From the NCBI RefSeq assembly GCF_000350225.1, contig NW_005179037.1, positions 1-64,000 on the forward strand: a DNA stretch of 64,000 nucleotides, written 5' to 3'. Numbering within the stretch: position 1 is the stretch's first letter; each line of letters begins with the position of its first letter. Source of the DNA: Chondrus crispus. Its lineage: Eukaryota; Rhodophyta; Florideophyceae; Gigartinales; Gigartinaceae. The notes beneath the pieces were generated by a model that saw nothing but the letters and a program-made list of their open reading frames with translations, did no database searches and had not been told where the DNA came from. Positions 32,810 to 43,928 of the stretch are shown one piece after another. Both the position numbers and the translations under genes were made by a program.

Positions 32810-35135
32810 TCACTGAGGACGGTTTCGCTTTCTTAAGTGGGGCTGGACGAAACAGTTGCGTTTGACTTCAAGACACAAAAAGGAACCACACGTAGAACAC
32901 TTGGAAGACGATTTTTGTCGCTTCTTGCCACGTTTCTCGCTTCCATGCTCTCGAAGCCGGAATAAAAAATAAAAATAGTCTCTTCGTTCTCCATTTGCCG
33001 ACACGGACCGCTAGATGACCCAAAATATGTGGAAGGTGAGCTTGTTCGACTGCTCTTTTGCTCGCCACGTACCCCCCAGCACTAACAGATTTCGGTTTAG
33101 ACCTCTCTATACCAGCTGTTCCTCGGCAGGAACCACCAAGTTGCGGAGGCCGTAAGACACTGAATCCAAACACCTTTCCTCTTCGAATTTCCTGACAAGC
33201 GACCAAGTCAGTCTACAATAAATTCCTTGTGGTTATTCCACCAATCTTTTCGTAGCTTCTTCAAAATCATGTATGCATTTGTAGTGCAGGTATCTAGCAT
33301 CCAAAACAGTAGAGGCATCCAAGTGCGTTGCGAGGGCATATGGGAAGCGCAAATGGCACAAAGTTGATCAGCTACATCGACTCTACCCATATTAAACTTG
33401 TAATCATTGACAATCTTAGGGATTAGTAAACGCATTGCCGCATTGTTTCCGAAACTGTCCTTACTCGTCGGCCACTCGTAGAAGTGAGACGAGGGCGCTT
33501 CCGAAGTTTCTCTACCCATTGCCCCTCTCCAACCTCATACATTGTACTAATCAGCTGAACAGGGCCATTGCCAATCCACGTTAATGCCAAAACGTTGCCA
33601 TTGGCGCATATCTCGGATCCGAGCGTTTTCCAGTTCATTTTCTTATCACTGGTTTCGCGAATGGCAATTGATGTAGGAAACTCTTTAGTATTAGAGCGAA
33701 CGGTTTCACATGCAGCCATTTCTGTTTCTTTTAGTAGAGCAAAGAGTTTGGGTGTTGAAAATAGATTGTCCATGAAAACAGCATACATCTGCAGAGATTC
33801 CGGCCTTGAGAATGGCACTTTCCGTCGTAAGCTTTCAATGAGCCTAACTACAATAGCCTCAAAATGATTCAAAACGTTTCTGTAATCCTCACAGCAGTGC
33901 CAGAAAAACCTGTGAGAATGTGGATATGCAAAGTACGTGTACCCATTGTCACACAATGCCCAAATCTTGAGGCCTGACCCAATCGGCTTATTTCGCATTC
34001 GAACAGTCTCCAAACTTCTACCATAATTCATTACCATCATCTCATCCACAAAGACGTACGCTGAAGGGAACCAAAGCTTCTGCGAGGTTTTGAATATGTG
34101 GGAAAACCATGGTTCAACTTTGTTAAAAAAGAATGAAGAACGGTTATCACCAGAACAGTCGCACATGTGCACATTCCGCTTAATCTGCTGTAAACGTCTC
34201 AAAGACATCTTAGACATTATTGTATGATAGGGGCCTTTACCACTCCTATCCCAATAGTCCCCTGTCCGCCGCGAACGAAACATGCCCATGCACAAACACA
34301 GCCCAGAAACCAATGCAGTTTCTTGTGACGTAACTGTAGTATAAACACTCCCAACGGAGAGGGGTGTATACTCAGTTCTTGCGGAGACCCTCGAGCGGGA
34401 GATGACAAGGGAAGACGGACACCCGCTACGGAACCGGAGCACGGGCCCGGGTAGCGTGGTAGAGCGGGATCGGGGAGGACGCGCGCACGCGCGAGCGGAT
34501 CGACACCTCGACGCCCCGGTGCGGTACTGGGTAACGATCCAGTACCGACGGGCGGAGGTGGATCCGGCTCGTGGGCGTGCGTCGCGCGTCCTCTACCCGC
34601 GCTCGGTGTCGTCTAAGGCGCGCGAAGGCGAAGGCGCTCGGTTAGAATAAGCGGGAAGTCGGACCTTGACGGTCGGTGGGTGACAAGTCCGTGCTTGTCC
34701 CCCTCCGCCGCCGTCGGTCCGCTCCATATTTAATATACAAAACAATCTATCATAACACTACAGTACCGAGGTACTGTAGTGGGTTACTGTAGTGCAGGTC
34801 GGCCTGCACTGTAATACTGTCAGCTATGTCGAGGCTGACAGTACACGTATTACCCGTGGTGCGTGCGCGCTTCGTTCGCGCGTGGTACACGTGTGCACGT
34901 GTATGCGCGTGTCCGTTGTCCCCGTGGTGAACACGTGGACACGCGTGGTTGTACTGTAGAGCGTCGAGCTCTACAGTAGGGGATCCTGTTGTTGATCCAA
35001 TCTAACTAAAAAACCCCCAGGGGGGGTCATACTACAGTAACAGCAAACCACTCCCTACCCTCGCCGGCTCCCTTCAACCTAGCATACTCGTTGGTGTTTG
35101 CTGTAATCTTATTTAGAATTTCATCCGGTAGAAAC
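32810..35135 (-). pseudogene. piggyBac-like transposase, split by a solo LTR
   Basis: Coding pieces from 5' to 3' on the minus strand: 35135-35037 (FLPDEILNKITANTNEYARL), 34334-33423, 33519-33208 and 33004-32815. The three acidic catalytic positions of the piggyBac DDD domain are present: VDEMMVMNYGRS, AVFMDNLFSTPKLF and YKFNMGRVDVADQL. The C-terminal piece has the Cys-rich zinc finger (KCSTCGSFLCLE). The first two pieces are separated by an LTR inserted at 34335-35036, and a frame change occurs near 33470. Sequence upstream of 35135 is lost at the junction with a second LTR. No TTAA-flanked ends can be assigned. Confidence 0.88.
34335..35036 (+). mobile_element. Solo LTR 1, with perfect 5-bp target duplication
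   Basis: Starts TGTAGTATAAACAC and ends CATACTACA, the TG...CA inverted ends of an LTR. Flanked by GTAAC on both sides (34330-34334 and 35037-35041). It interrupts the piggyBac coding sequence, which reads on across it when one GTAAC is removed. Length is 702 bp. The interior has several short hairpins (for example CTACAGTACC around 34764 with its complement) and no gag-pol region, hence a solo LTR left by recombination between two LTRs. Confidence 0.9.
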
Positions 35136-35741
35136 TGTAGCATAAACACCTCCCAACGATGGGAGGTGTATGCTCAGTTCGGTGAAGACCCGGTCGGTCG
35201 AGGAGACGGGGAAGCGCGACCAGCTAACGACACCGGGCCACGGGCCCGGGTGGCATGGTAGAGCGGGAACGGGAAGGACGCCCGTACGCGCGAGCGGTTC
35301 GACGCCTCGACGCCTCGACGCCCCGGAGCAGTACTGGGTGACGATCCAGTACCGACAGGCGGAGGCGGATCCGGCTTGTGGGCGTGCTGCTCGCGTCCTC
35401 AACCCGCGCTCGGTTCGCTCTAAGGTAACTACGGAAGTTGCCTTAGAATAAGCGGCAGGACCAAGGTGGAGGGTCTTTGACAAGTCCGTGCTTGTCCTTC
35501 CCCTCCGCCATCGGCCTGCCCTAGTATTTAATGTACAAGTTAGTATATCATACTACAGTACAGTACGTACTGTACTGTAGTGCTACTGTTGTCGGCTACA
35601 GTGGTGGGTACGGATCGCGCCTACTGTAGGGCTGTCAGATTTGGTGCTGACAGCACGCGCGCGTGTGTGCGTCGTACTGTAGAGCTCGGGCTCTACAGTA
35701 GCCGATCTAATCTAAATCTAGTCCCACTGGGTTATACTACA
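35136..35741 (+). mobile_element. LTR 2, same family, with mismatched flanks
   Basis: Starts TGTAGCATAAACACCTCCCA and ends TTATACTACA, and is similar to LTR 1 over most of its length, including the TACTGGGTGACGATCCAGTA region. The flanks differ: GAAAC from the piggyBac gene on the left, CTAGG from a Tc1 transposase on the right. This suggests it is a recombinant of two separate LTR insertions, with loss of the DNA between them. Confidence 0.8.
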
Positions 35742-36935
35742 CTAGGGTGGCTAAAGATTGGCTTTTTGGAAACTAAATTTCGCTGTTGGAGTGGCCAACC
35801 CATTCTCCTGACCTCAATCCGGTTGAAACCCTGTGAGGTATGTAGTATAACGACGGGGGCGGGCGGAGGTTATGAACCTGGTGGTCGGCATAGTGTACAC
35901 GTGGGCGGGCGTGCCAACGTGTAGAGAGTGCGCACGTGTACCGATCGGTCGTGGCGTGGCGTACGTGTACAGTAGCACACGTGTCGTTCGTGCGGTTGCC
36001 TACTCGTATTACGCGTGTAGAGTTGCACACGTGTGATCCGTGCGGTAGTTGGTAGCTATTACGCTTGTATAGTACCCCACACGTGTAGTGGCAGCATCCG
36101 CGCGGTAGTTAGAAATTCTGGCGGCACTATTTTAGTTCTGTACAGTACCCGGCACGCCTTACGTGGCAAGTATTGTATCGCTACCGGGGTTCGTAGCGTC
36201 CCTCTGAGGGGTTAAGACCTGACACCCGTCCCCAACAGTAAACTGGGGCAAGCTCGCCCCTGCCCCTTTCGCGCCTATATACGGCCGTTCGGTAAGTTTA
36301 ATCGCGCCGGCTTCTAACCCGCTACCGTTCGCCTCCGTATGCTCACCACGGAGCGACTGCGAGTAACCGGCCAGTGAGCCACTCCCTTTTCGCGAGTTCG
36401 TCCGTACCAGTTTAACTCGCGCGCCGTGCGCCCGCGTCGCGTGCTCCCTCGGCGTAGACCTCCGCCTCTCACCCAACCCATGGACGAGAGGAGGTATCCC
36501 ACAGGGTTTTCTGGTCAGACAGGTGTAATATAATCAAAGGCAGTGCGAGGATGTTCAATCTCTATCTGCATGCATCGTGGGGGCTTAGAATGGAATAACT
36601 ACCGAGGCACTAGAACGTTTGTCTCAATCTATGCGCAAGCGATGTGTGGAGGTAGTCCTTTCCAAAGCCAATAAGATAGAATACCGAGTAGAGGTTTGTG
36701 AACAAATTTGCTGGCTGAACATCCCATCAAACAAACGTGCACCTACACTTTTTGCCGGGTGATTTGCATGTTTCAGTCGATACATTCCAAACCGTTCGGT
36801 TTTGGCAGTTCTGATTAAAAATCAGAACGCCTCGTGCAAAAGTACCCTTCACACTCAAATGCTCTTTATTTGTACTTAGAAATCTAGGTCTTGGGACCGA
36901 AAATGTCAAATGTCCTATAGTTTTTGCCACCGCTG
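35742..36935 (+). mobile_element. Second Tc1-like element, 3' half, split by LTR 3
   Basis: 35742-35840 encodes VAKDWL and SPDLNPVET-type residues matching the DD34E region of the element at 1350-2930. The reading resumes after LTR 3 with LSQSMRKRCVEVV near 36630. The right terminus at 36935 (GCCACCGCTG) is followed by TA. Overall similarity to the first Tc1 copy is recognisable but clearly lower, so this is an older copy. The 5' half is missing at the LTR 2 junction. Confidence 0.8.
35841..36503 (-). mobile_element. Solo LTR 3, related subfamily, inside the Tc1 copy
   Basis: On the minus strand it starts TGTGGGATACCTCC at 36503 and ends TTATACTACA at 35841. It lies between two adjacent parts of the Tc1 transposase. 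The flanking 5-mers AGGTA and GGGTT both derive from the Tc1 sequence GGGTA by alignment with the first copy, so they look like a decayed target duplication. Length 663 bp; no internal retrotransposon genes. Confidence 0.75.
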
Positions 36936-36937
36936 TA

Positions 36938-38005
36938 TGTGACCAGCAATATTCCGCCGTTCGGTACGGTATAGTTCTTGCTGACTCAACATCCAAGTCA
37001 TGCATACATGCAGCTGCTCAAATTCTTTCTGCGGTTCGTGCGTTCGTGTCCTCGCTGATCGAGGACAACCGGACCCTTATGTACTTTCGAAGGGGACGGT
37101 ACGGTAAAAAAATAGAGAAAACCGATGATGTGGAAGATATCGGAGCGAGCTGCGAGGAGGTGCCAGTGTGGAAATACTGAAGAAAAATAATTGAAAATTA
37201 TGCGTCAAAATATTCGAAGAAATAGGATACCGACTGCCGGTACCGTTTACTTGTAGGTTCTTCCGAGAATCGGAAATTGTGATTTGAGAGTTATTCTGAT
37301 ATTCTTCGTTGTGTTATGCCTTCTTCTATGCCCCTACTGGGAATGGAGAGGCGTCCGTATATACTACCCTAGAAACACAAAACATGAAAACTGCATCGCG
37401 AGAACGTACCTCCCAAATGCCTTAAAAAGGTAAGCAACCGGCCGCGATGCATAACATAACAAAGCAAGGTAATCAAATATATAACTGATGGATGGAAAGC
37501 AACATGGCCTTGTCTATCTTTACAGCCAGAGCAGTTCCACACTCCTATCTGATTGATTCCCATGTACGCCTCGGAGTTTACTGTATTTGTCGGTTTACGC
37601 AACAAGCTTTTCAGAAATTGAAATGACTATTTCCAGCATTTGCAATTTCGCACTTTAAAGTTCACGCTATCAGGGTTTCAGGATCTTTTATGAGGAACTA
37701 TTTTGTCACACGGAGATGCCGGAAATGGCTTTTTGGTGTAAAAGACGTATGCCATAATTATCTGTCACTGCCGAAAATCTAAAATAGAAACTAGAAGCCA
37801 GCCAACAATCCCGCAGGTTCTGGAGTCGTTTTAAACCTGACGAACAGGAGATCTGTGTTCTGTAAACAAAGAATTAAAACAGACTGTCACTCCAGCGCAA
37901 TTTATGAGAGAAAGGTGCAGTTCAGTAACGCACTTTTCCTAATGATCGGTCACCCAGATAAAATGGCTCATCAAAGCACCACAAACATGTAACAATTTCT
38001 CATGC
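36938..38005. other. Gene-free stretch
   Basis: No open frame with recognisable content, no obvious repeat and no RNA gene. AT-rich. Confidence 0.5.
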
Positions 38006-38057
38006 CACGTCACCCATTCCTTGACTTGCAATTGCAAGTCAAGGAATGGGTGACGTG
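38006..38057. repeat. Perfect 52-bp palindrome
   Basis: The sequence is identical to its own reverse complement over 52 bases with no loop, centred between 38031 and 38032 on GCAATTGC. It shares base 38057 with the next palindrome. Confidence 0.95.
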
Positions 38058-38106
38058 TATATTGTGGTAACATCTTTCATATATGAAAGATGTTACCACA
38101 ATATAC
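38057..38106. repeat. Perfect 50-bp palindrome abutting the previous one
   Basis: Fully self-complementary over 50 bases, centred between 38081 and 38082 on TCATATATGA. The pair forms two potential cruciforms back to back over 101 bp. Confidence 0.95.
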
Positions 38107-38376
38107 TTTCAGGGAAGGGTACCTCCATACTATCCACACCTTGCCTTCCAGATTTCGAAGAAATTCTGGGTGTTAACGCATCAAGATCTTTGGGAGAGAG
38201 CCTTCCGTAACGTACTCTCCTTACCGCATCACTTCTATGAAGTTGTGATGAGAGACCAGCCCTCATTTTTTGCCGTAGACATTTACATGTCACAACCCAC
38301 GACTAACAAGGAGGTACCGCTTGTGGAACATCCGATTGATATGCAGGCATGTCGCCAATACCACGATGAATACTAA
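38083..38376 (+). CDS. Unknown ORF, weak resemblance to a primase-type motif
   Basis: 97 codons, starting within the second palindrome. It contains HHFYEVVMRDQPSFFAVDIY, whose YE...VDI pattern recalls the active-site strand of archaeo-eukaryotic primases (xDxD/E-type). The similarity is only a short motif. The first residues come from the palindrome, so the true start may be different or the gene truncated. Could equally be a chance ORF. Confidence 0.3.
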   Translation: MKDVTTIYFQGRVPPYYPHLAFQISKKFWVLTHQDLWERAFRNVLSLPHHFYEVVMRDQPSFFAVDIYMSQPTTNKEVPLVEHPIDMQACRQYHDEY

Positions 38377-38762
38377 TCGGAGAATTGTTTCTATCCGCTT
38401 TGAGTGCATTAACCGGACTGTCGGTTGCTGTGAACGTGTTAGACGCATCATGCTGGGGCGTAAAGAAGAAGTTAAGTGTCCAACGTGTACGGTACACGTT
38501 GCAGGGAAGATTGGATTGTAGTATTGTAGTTGGTTTTAAACGTTTATAATTCAAATGTCTAAGAAATTTGTAATGCACTCGTTTACCAGTCTATTCCAGT
38601 TATGACGTGTCTTCTTCCATGTTTTCCTTAAGGTCCTTCAACTTTGCCCTCGCCGTTTCTATGAGACCAACACACTCAAAGAACGTTTCCAAATGTCTTG
38701 ATGAACTATCATTTGGAAAAACTAGTCAAATTTCTGCAAGATCATCCAGTTTCTCGTCCAGC

Positions 38763-38842
38763 GAATCCCAACTAATCTCCTAATCCCACCAAATCTCCTA
38801 ATCCCACCAAATCTCCTAATCCCACGAATCTCCTAATCCTAG
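38763..38842. repeat. Short tandem repeat, about 19-bp unit
   Basis: Four copies of a unit close to AATCTCCTAATCCCACC in tandem, with small changes in the last copy. Confidence 0.8.
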
Positions 38843-38918
38843 TTACTCCCCTAAATCTCCGAAGCACAGCGAGTCCCTAAAGTACAAAAACCATCCTACT
38901 CCTTACTCCTGAATCCCC

Positions 38919-39163
38919 TGCCGGCCTGTGATCAGTGGCCACTGGTCAGTGGCCACTGATCACAGCTCCCCATTGATCACCGGTCCTAACTCTCAAAATT
39001 TGCACCAAAATTTTGCAAATTTTATACAGCAATGACGATGTCGGACGACACCCCCTGCCGGCCTGTGATCAGTGGCCATTGATCACAGTGGCCACTGATC
39101 ACAGCTCCCATCCTGCAAAATTTGTCACCAAATTTTGCAAATTTTATACAGCAATGACGGTGC
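38919..39163. repeat. Direct duplication with palindromic GTGGCCAC/TGATCA blocks
   Basis: Two copies (38919-39036 and 39054-39150) share CCTGCCGGCCTGTGATCAGT, AAAATTTTGCAAATTTTATA and CAGCAATGACG. Each copy holds inverted blocks around GTGGCCAC flanked by CTGATCACAG, so the region can fold into several hairpins. No coding content. Confidence 0.75.
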
Positions 39164-39652
39164 ACCGGTTGACAAGGAGAGTGCGTGTATGGTGAGGGAA
39201 ACGAAAAAGTTAAGGATCAGACTGGCTGCGGGAACTAGAGAGGTGTACGGACACGAACTTCGAAAGGCGGGGATACCTAACGTGCCCCGATGCATACGGT
39301 TGTGCCGTTAATATTAAAGCTTGGTTCAATGAATAGAAACGGTAAAAAGGATATGCTCCTACTCGCATTTTGATGTGATGCCGCATGCAAAAGCTCAATG
39401 AATGGCTGTCGTTAAAGACAGCCATGCCATACCGAATTCCGTAATTTCAAATTGAGATTTCAGTACCTATATTCTGCTATTGACACGTGCCCATGAAAAT
39501 GCAACTTATTTTCACTCAGATGCCCTGCCAGAACTGAGAAAAAGCGGTAGTTTCAAATATCTAGATACCGGTTATTCTGAGCAATGCATATATATATGCA
39601 GCAATTTAGTTTTAGGACCAGATCCAACTCTCTGCACGCCCCTCGTCCGCAG

Positions 39653-40034
39653 TCTTGACCCACCATGCATCCCCTTTTCTGACAATTTCCTTTCTGCGAG
39701 TTGCGTGTTTGGTTGAGATCTCATCCACAGTAAGTGACGCCACTTCTGCCACAGTCCTGACCCACCACGCATCCATTTTTCTAACAGTTTCCATTCTGCG
39801 AGTTGCTTGTTTGTTTGAGATCTCATCCATAGTAAGTGACGCCACTTCTGCCACAGTTCTGACCCACCACGCATCCATTTTTCTAACAGTTTCCATTCTG
39901 CGAGTTGCGTGTTCGGTTGAGATCTCATCCACAGTAAGTGACGCCACTTCTGCCACAGTCCTGACCCACCGCGCATCTTCCTTTCTGACAGTTTGCTTTC
40001 CGCGAGTTGCATGTTCGGTTGAGATCTCATGCGG
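39653..40034. repeat. 102-bp minisatellite, about 3.7 copies
   Basis: Units start at 39653, 39755, 39857 and 39959, exactly 102 bp apart, and are highly similar. Since 102 is a multiple of three, three different frames stay open through the array (two on the minus strand, one on the plus strand). One minus-strand frame (40187-39612, 191 codons) gives a 34-residue repeat such as RKMDAWWVRTVAEVASLTVD. Whether any frame is translated cannot be decided from sequence alone. Confidence 0.9.
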
Positions 40035-40729
40035 AGACACGAGTGCGCTGCAGACGTTCGCGCTGCAGAACTTCGGTAAGTGAGCTCTTTTTCTAGGCAA
40101 TGCCGTTTTGCGATTACCTACAAAGCTGTAACGTAAGTTCGCACATTCTCTAACACATTGAAAGTGTCGAAGAACTGTTCTGACCAAGCCTCACAGCGTT
40201 CCTTGTCTCACTGTAGGTCAACCCGCCCGTCGTCTAATTCAGGATCAGGTAAGCCATCAGTACACCCTCCTTGGTCTCTCACAATTCTAATCCACCATCA
40301 TGACGTATTGTGACCGTAACTGACCTCTCCTGTTATGTTTCTTGGCGTTGATTGTCGTATTTAACGGAAGCGCAGTGAACCATCGCCGCGGTATTTCGGT
40401 AATTGGACGAGGGAGATGTAGTGTATGTAGCCGTAACAATACTCTTTGGTTGCTACAAATAAATGTGATGTGAACGCCGCTGGAACCGCCCTCGGTTCCA
40501 TCCTTCGGGATGGGACCGTTTCTGGACCAGCGGGGTGACATCCCCTTTGCAAGAAAGGTACTGGACTAACATTTCATTGACTGAGAGTAGGTCGGAGCAT
40601 TACGTCTAGTGCTGCATTGGAGCTGCGAATGGAGACACATTTTCATTGCCCTGGAGCAGCAAAATATGGTCGTCGGTGGCTGCGCATACGCAGCGATGAT
40701 CACCGTCTCATCATTGCATCAATGTAAAA

Positions 40730-40941
40730 GCGTTTGGCCCTGCAGGACCTGCCCGTGTGCAGCGCTAGCCAGTCATCGACTGCCGCAGGCCAGGTAGAGC
40801 CGCTGTGCCATAACTATGCTGCTTTTCAGCCAATGGCGTTTGGAACTGCGAGACTTGCCCGTGTGTAGCGCCAGCCAGTCATCAACCGCCACAGGCCAGG
40901 CAGAGACGCTGTGCCATAGCTATTCCGATTTTCAGCCAATG
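40730..40941. repeat. 106-bp tandem duplication
   Basis: Two head-to-tail copies (40730-40835, 40836-40941) share GTGCCATA and TTTTCAGCCAATGGCGTT and most bases between, with about 15 percent differences. No coding content recognised. Confidence 0.8.
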
Positions 40942-41179
40942 GCGTTATTGGTAAAAAATGTGCAAAATCGCGACATGAAATCAACAAGCGTTGCTACAAT
41001 TATGACAGGTTTTTGCTGGCCCGGACCAAAATATTTGCGCAGATTTTTATTGCCTCCGATAGGCTCATTTGACCTTCCTGTGAAGTCGATCAGCGGCTCG
41101 GTGTCGATTGGCAGCTCGACGCAAGTGTAAAGGACGAAGTCGTTTCTTGTAGGCATCAACAGACTTGCCACGAAGTGCG

Positions 41180-42660
41180 ACTCGACGAGAGCATACATAC
41201 TCCCACATCACTTCTGTCCTCTTTCGCTCCGTTTAACGCTTTTCTGCCTCCGTCACAGCCCTGCGCAGCGCTGCAACGCGTTTGGAATTATACGCAGTCT
41301 TTCGCCTGTTTGCCGACGCCGTAAGCAATGCCATCACATTTTGTGATGTCATAAACTCTCCGAATGTGGTATCCACGTAGCCGTAGGGTTTCAAAGCAGT
41401 TTCGTTTCGTAGTGCAGCCGTGCGGAACGCTTCGCGTTTTTTGTATACAACTCTTGCAGGTGTTGGGGGCTCAAAATCTCATAAAGATTTGCAGCTGACT
41501 GCTGTCGTGGCACACACAAGTGCTTGTCAGCGTCCAATGGCCACAAGCCGGCACGCTTGAAGCCAGCTTTGATGTCTTATGCATTGAGTGTATCTTAGTG
41601 GGCCTCACCAATTAATGCGCAGATGTTAATGATGTGGTATATCTCCTCTCCTCCCTGGTTTGGGTGAGAGGAGGAGGTCTTCGCCGAGGGAGCACGCGAC
41701 GCGGACGTGCAGCGCGCGAATTAACCGATACGGACGAGCTCTCGAAAAGGGAGTGCCAAAAGTGGCTGGTTACGCGCAGTCGCTCCGTGGTGCGTATACG
41801 GAGGAGACTGGTAACGGGTTGGAAGGCAGCGCGATTAAACTAACCAAACTGTCGTATATAGGCGCGAAAGGGACGGTGCGAGCTTGCCCCAGTTCACGGT
41901 TGATTCAACCCCTGCGAGCTCTGAACGCAACGCAACAACGGAATGACGTGGAAACTTGCTCGCTGGAGCCTCTGTTTCCGTCACGCCGTTTCTCAGAGCC
42001 AGCCTATGGGGCATTCGTTTATCTTTCAAGACAAAAAGACATGGCGCCAAAGAACCAGCCGCGGAAACTGCTGGCATGGGTGTGATGCAGTCGGAATACG
42101 CACAACTTTGTACGTGCAAATCCTGATCTGCACCTCTTGTCAAGTAGCGCTTGCGCTGAGTGCGGTTTCATAAATCCTTTCCTGGCGTGACGGCACACTC
42201 ATCCAAATAAGAAAGACGGTCTGCGTCGATTTTATGATTGGTCATGAGCAGCCCAAGCTTTGCAAAGTGTTCGCTAAGCACTTCGGCGTTGCAAGCCGCA
42301 AAGCGAAGGGCCTCCTGACGGGTTAGCATCGCAAAGGAAATCATGTCCTTTTGCTGAGCCCGAAAGCTACGAAGCCACTTATTATCAGGACGGCCGTCAC
42401 GAAAGGGAACAAGAAGCCGACCGGGGGCAGCATATCATTGACAACAATGGAAACGGCGTCTGCAACATGAGCAATTTTGAATGGGTTTCCCTGCGGAGCA
42501 AGCCTTGTGAGAAGAGATTCTATCATTAGTTCTTCTCTCTCACAAAGCGCCGGGCCGGACCGACTGGCTGAGGCCTTTTTTCTGTAATGAGGCTTGCAAG
42601 GTAGAATATGCGATCCCACTCCACCTTGCCGCTTTGCGAATGTCCATTGTGCCATCGGAA
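41180..42660 (-). pseudogene. Pogo-like (jerky-type) transposase, split by a truncated LTR
   Basis: On the minus strand the N-terminal part has LLTRLAPQGNPFKIAHVADA and, after a frame change near 42420, RPDNKWLRSFRAQQKD (the CENP-B/Tc5-type DNA-binding domain). This is followed by RLSYLDECAVTPGKD, where the Asp of LDE is the first catalytic residue. The reading continues to about 41915. On the far side of the LTR fragment the frame continues with GFKRAGLWPLDADKHLC, the conserved C-terminal Gly-x-x-Pro motif of pogo transposases. The DDE middle is missing. Confidence 0.78.
41633..41910 (+). mobile_element. Truncated LTR 4 (subfamily of LTR 3)
   Basis: Starts TGTGGTATATCTCC and follows the minus-strand sequence of LTR 3 (from 36503 downward) for about 275 bp, through CGTATATAGGCGCGAAAGG and GAGCTTGCCCCAGTT. 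It then ends abruptly in pogo coding sequence. The 3' part of the LTR and part of the host transposase gene have been deleted together. Confidence 0.8.
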
Positions 42661-43905
42661 ATGAGCGTCATGGCGGCCTAGCGTCTAGAGAGTCTCTAGC
42701 GTGGCAGCGATGGTGAAACGGGATTCATGGCGAGTTGGACCGGCGTTCAGCTTAAAACAAGCACAGAGAAGGGGTCTGAAGAGGGTCAGTATCTCTTCAG
42801 GCATTAGGTTTCAGTATGCTCATTTCTCGCGGGCTTTTCGCCAGTCTGCAGTTCTTCCCTCCAGATGCCGTCGTGACATCTACATTTACACTGCTTCTCT
42901 AATTTCAAGGGACAGGTTGGTTGTTAAATCTATCCAAACGTTTTTGAGATGGACGGCTCTTGTTTGTGACTCATGATGGATTCGGGCTTGTCAGGACGAA
43001 GAAATCTTTATTTGATTTAATATTAAAAGTAAAATAGACGAGCAATTAGGACGCTAACCGAAAATTAGGGCAAACTCCTTTACAGGACGTAGTACCATAC
43101 ATTTGTAGGAGTGTTGGCCATAATTGAATCACGGGTCAGATGGCTATGGCTGAGGTAGGGATATGGACACAGGGCTACGATGAGGGGATGGACAAGATGA
43201 CAAGCTAATCAGCATGAACACTGGGCTGCCGACGGTATCCTTCGTTATTACGTTACACCGCTGCTTAAGTAGTGCATTCTCGCGTCTCCTTGTTGCCGCC
43301 GCTATTGTCTATGCAGTATTACTGTATGCTGCATTTGGTACTTCTGGCGCGTTGCTAATTGAACTAGAGCTTTTGCTTGTAACAATGTACATTTCCTTCA
43401 CGTCACCAATCTATCTATGCCGCTGACAGAGCTCATTAAGGTTGCGACCTTTCCTCTCAGTTGACTATTGCATTCGGTTTCCTCATTGCCTTCCATTGAT
43501 GCGTACACCCTTTTGTCACTACGATGAAAGGTGTTGCGTATGAAGATACAACGACTTGTTCTTGATTCAATGTCGATTCCCATGTATACCTTCATTTACC
43601 AAGTCCCGATCACTGATCCAATCATTACATAGGGTTTCACAGCAGTAGTGTGCTGGCCAACGCTTTCGTCATTTGTAGAATACGACCTATTGCAATCACA
43701 CTCATATAGCAATAAACGCAGACAGGCGTTTATTGCATACAAAATGGTGAACACCTCACTGCATATAATGGCGATTCCAAGAACCTACTACCTCACGTTT
43801 GGTTCTGTAATATCTTGAATAGGTGCTCGCCTTTTGCGATAAGCACTTGCGTCATATTGGCAACAGCAATAAATCTGAACGAAAGGATGGCTGGTGCCAG
43901 AATCT
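42660..43905. other. Gene-free stretch
   Basis: Only short frames without recognisable motifs; no obvious repeat. Confidence 0.45.
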
Positions 43906-43928
43906 TTCGGAGAGGACGTCTAACTACT

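Noticed and set aside
38919..39163. Repeat-spacer pattern that might suggest a CRISPR array
   Set aside because: Only two long imperfect copies with internal palindromes, in a eukaryotic transposon-rich context; no regular spacing and no cas genes.
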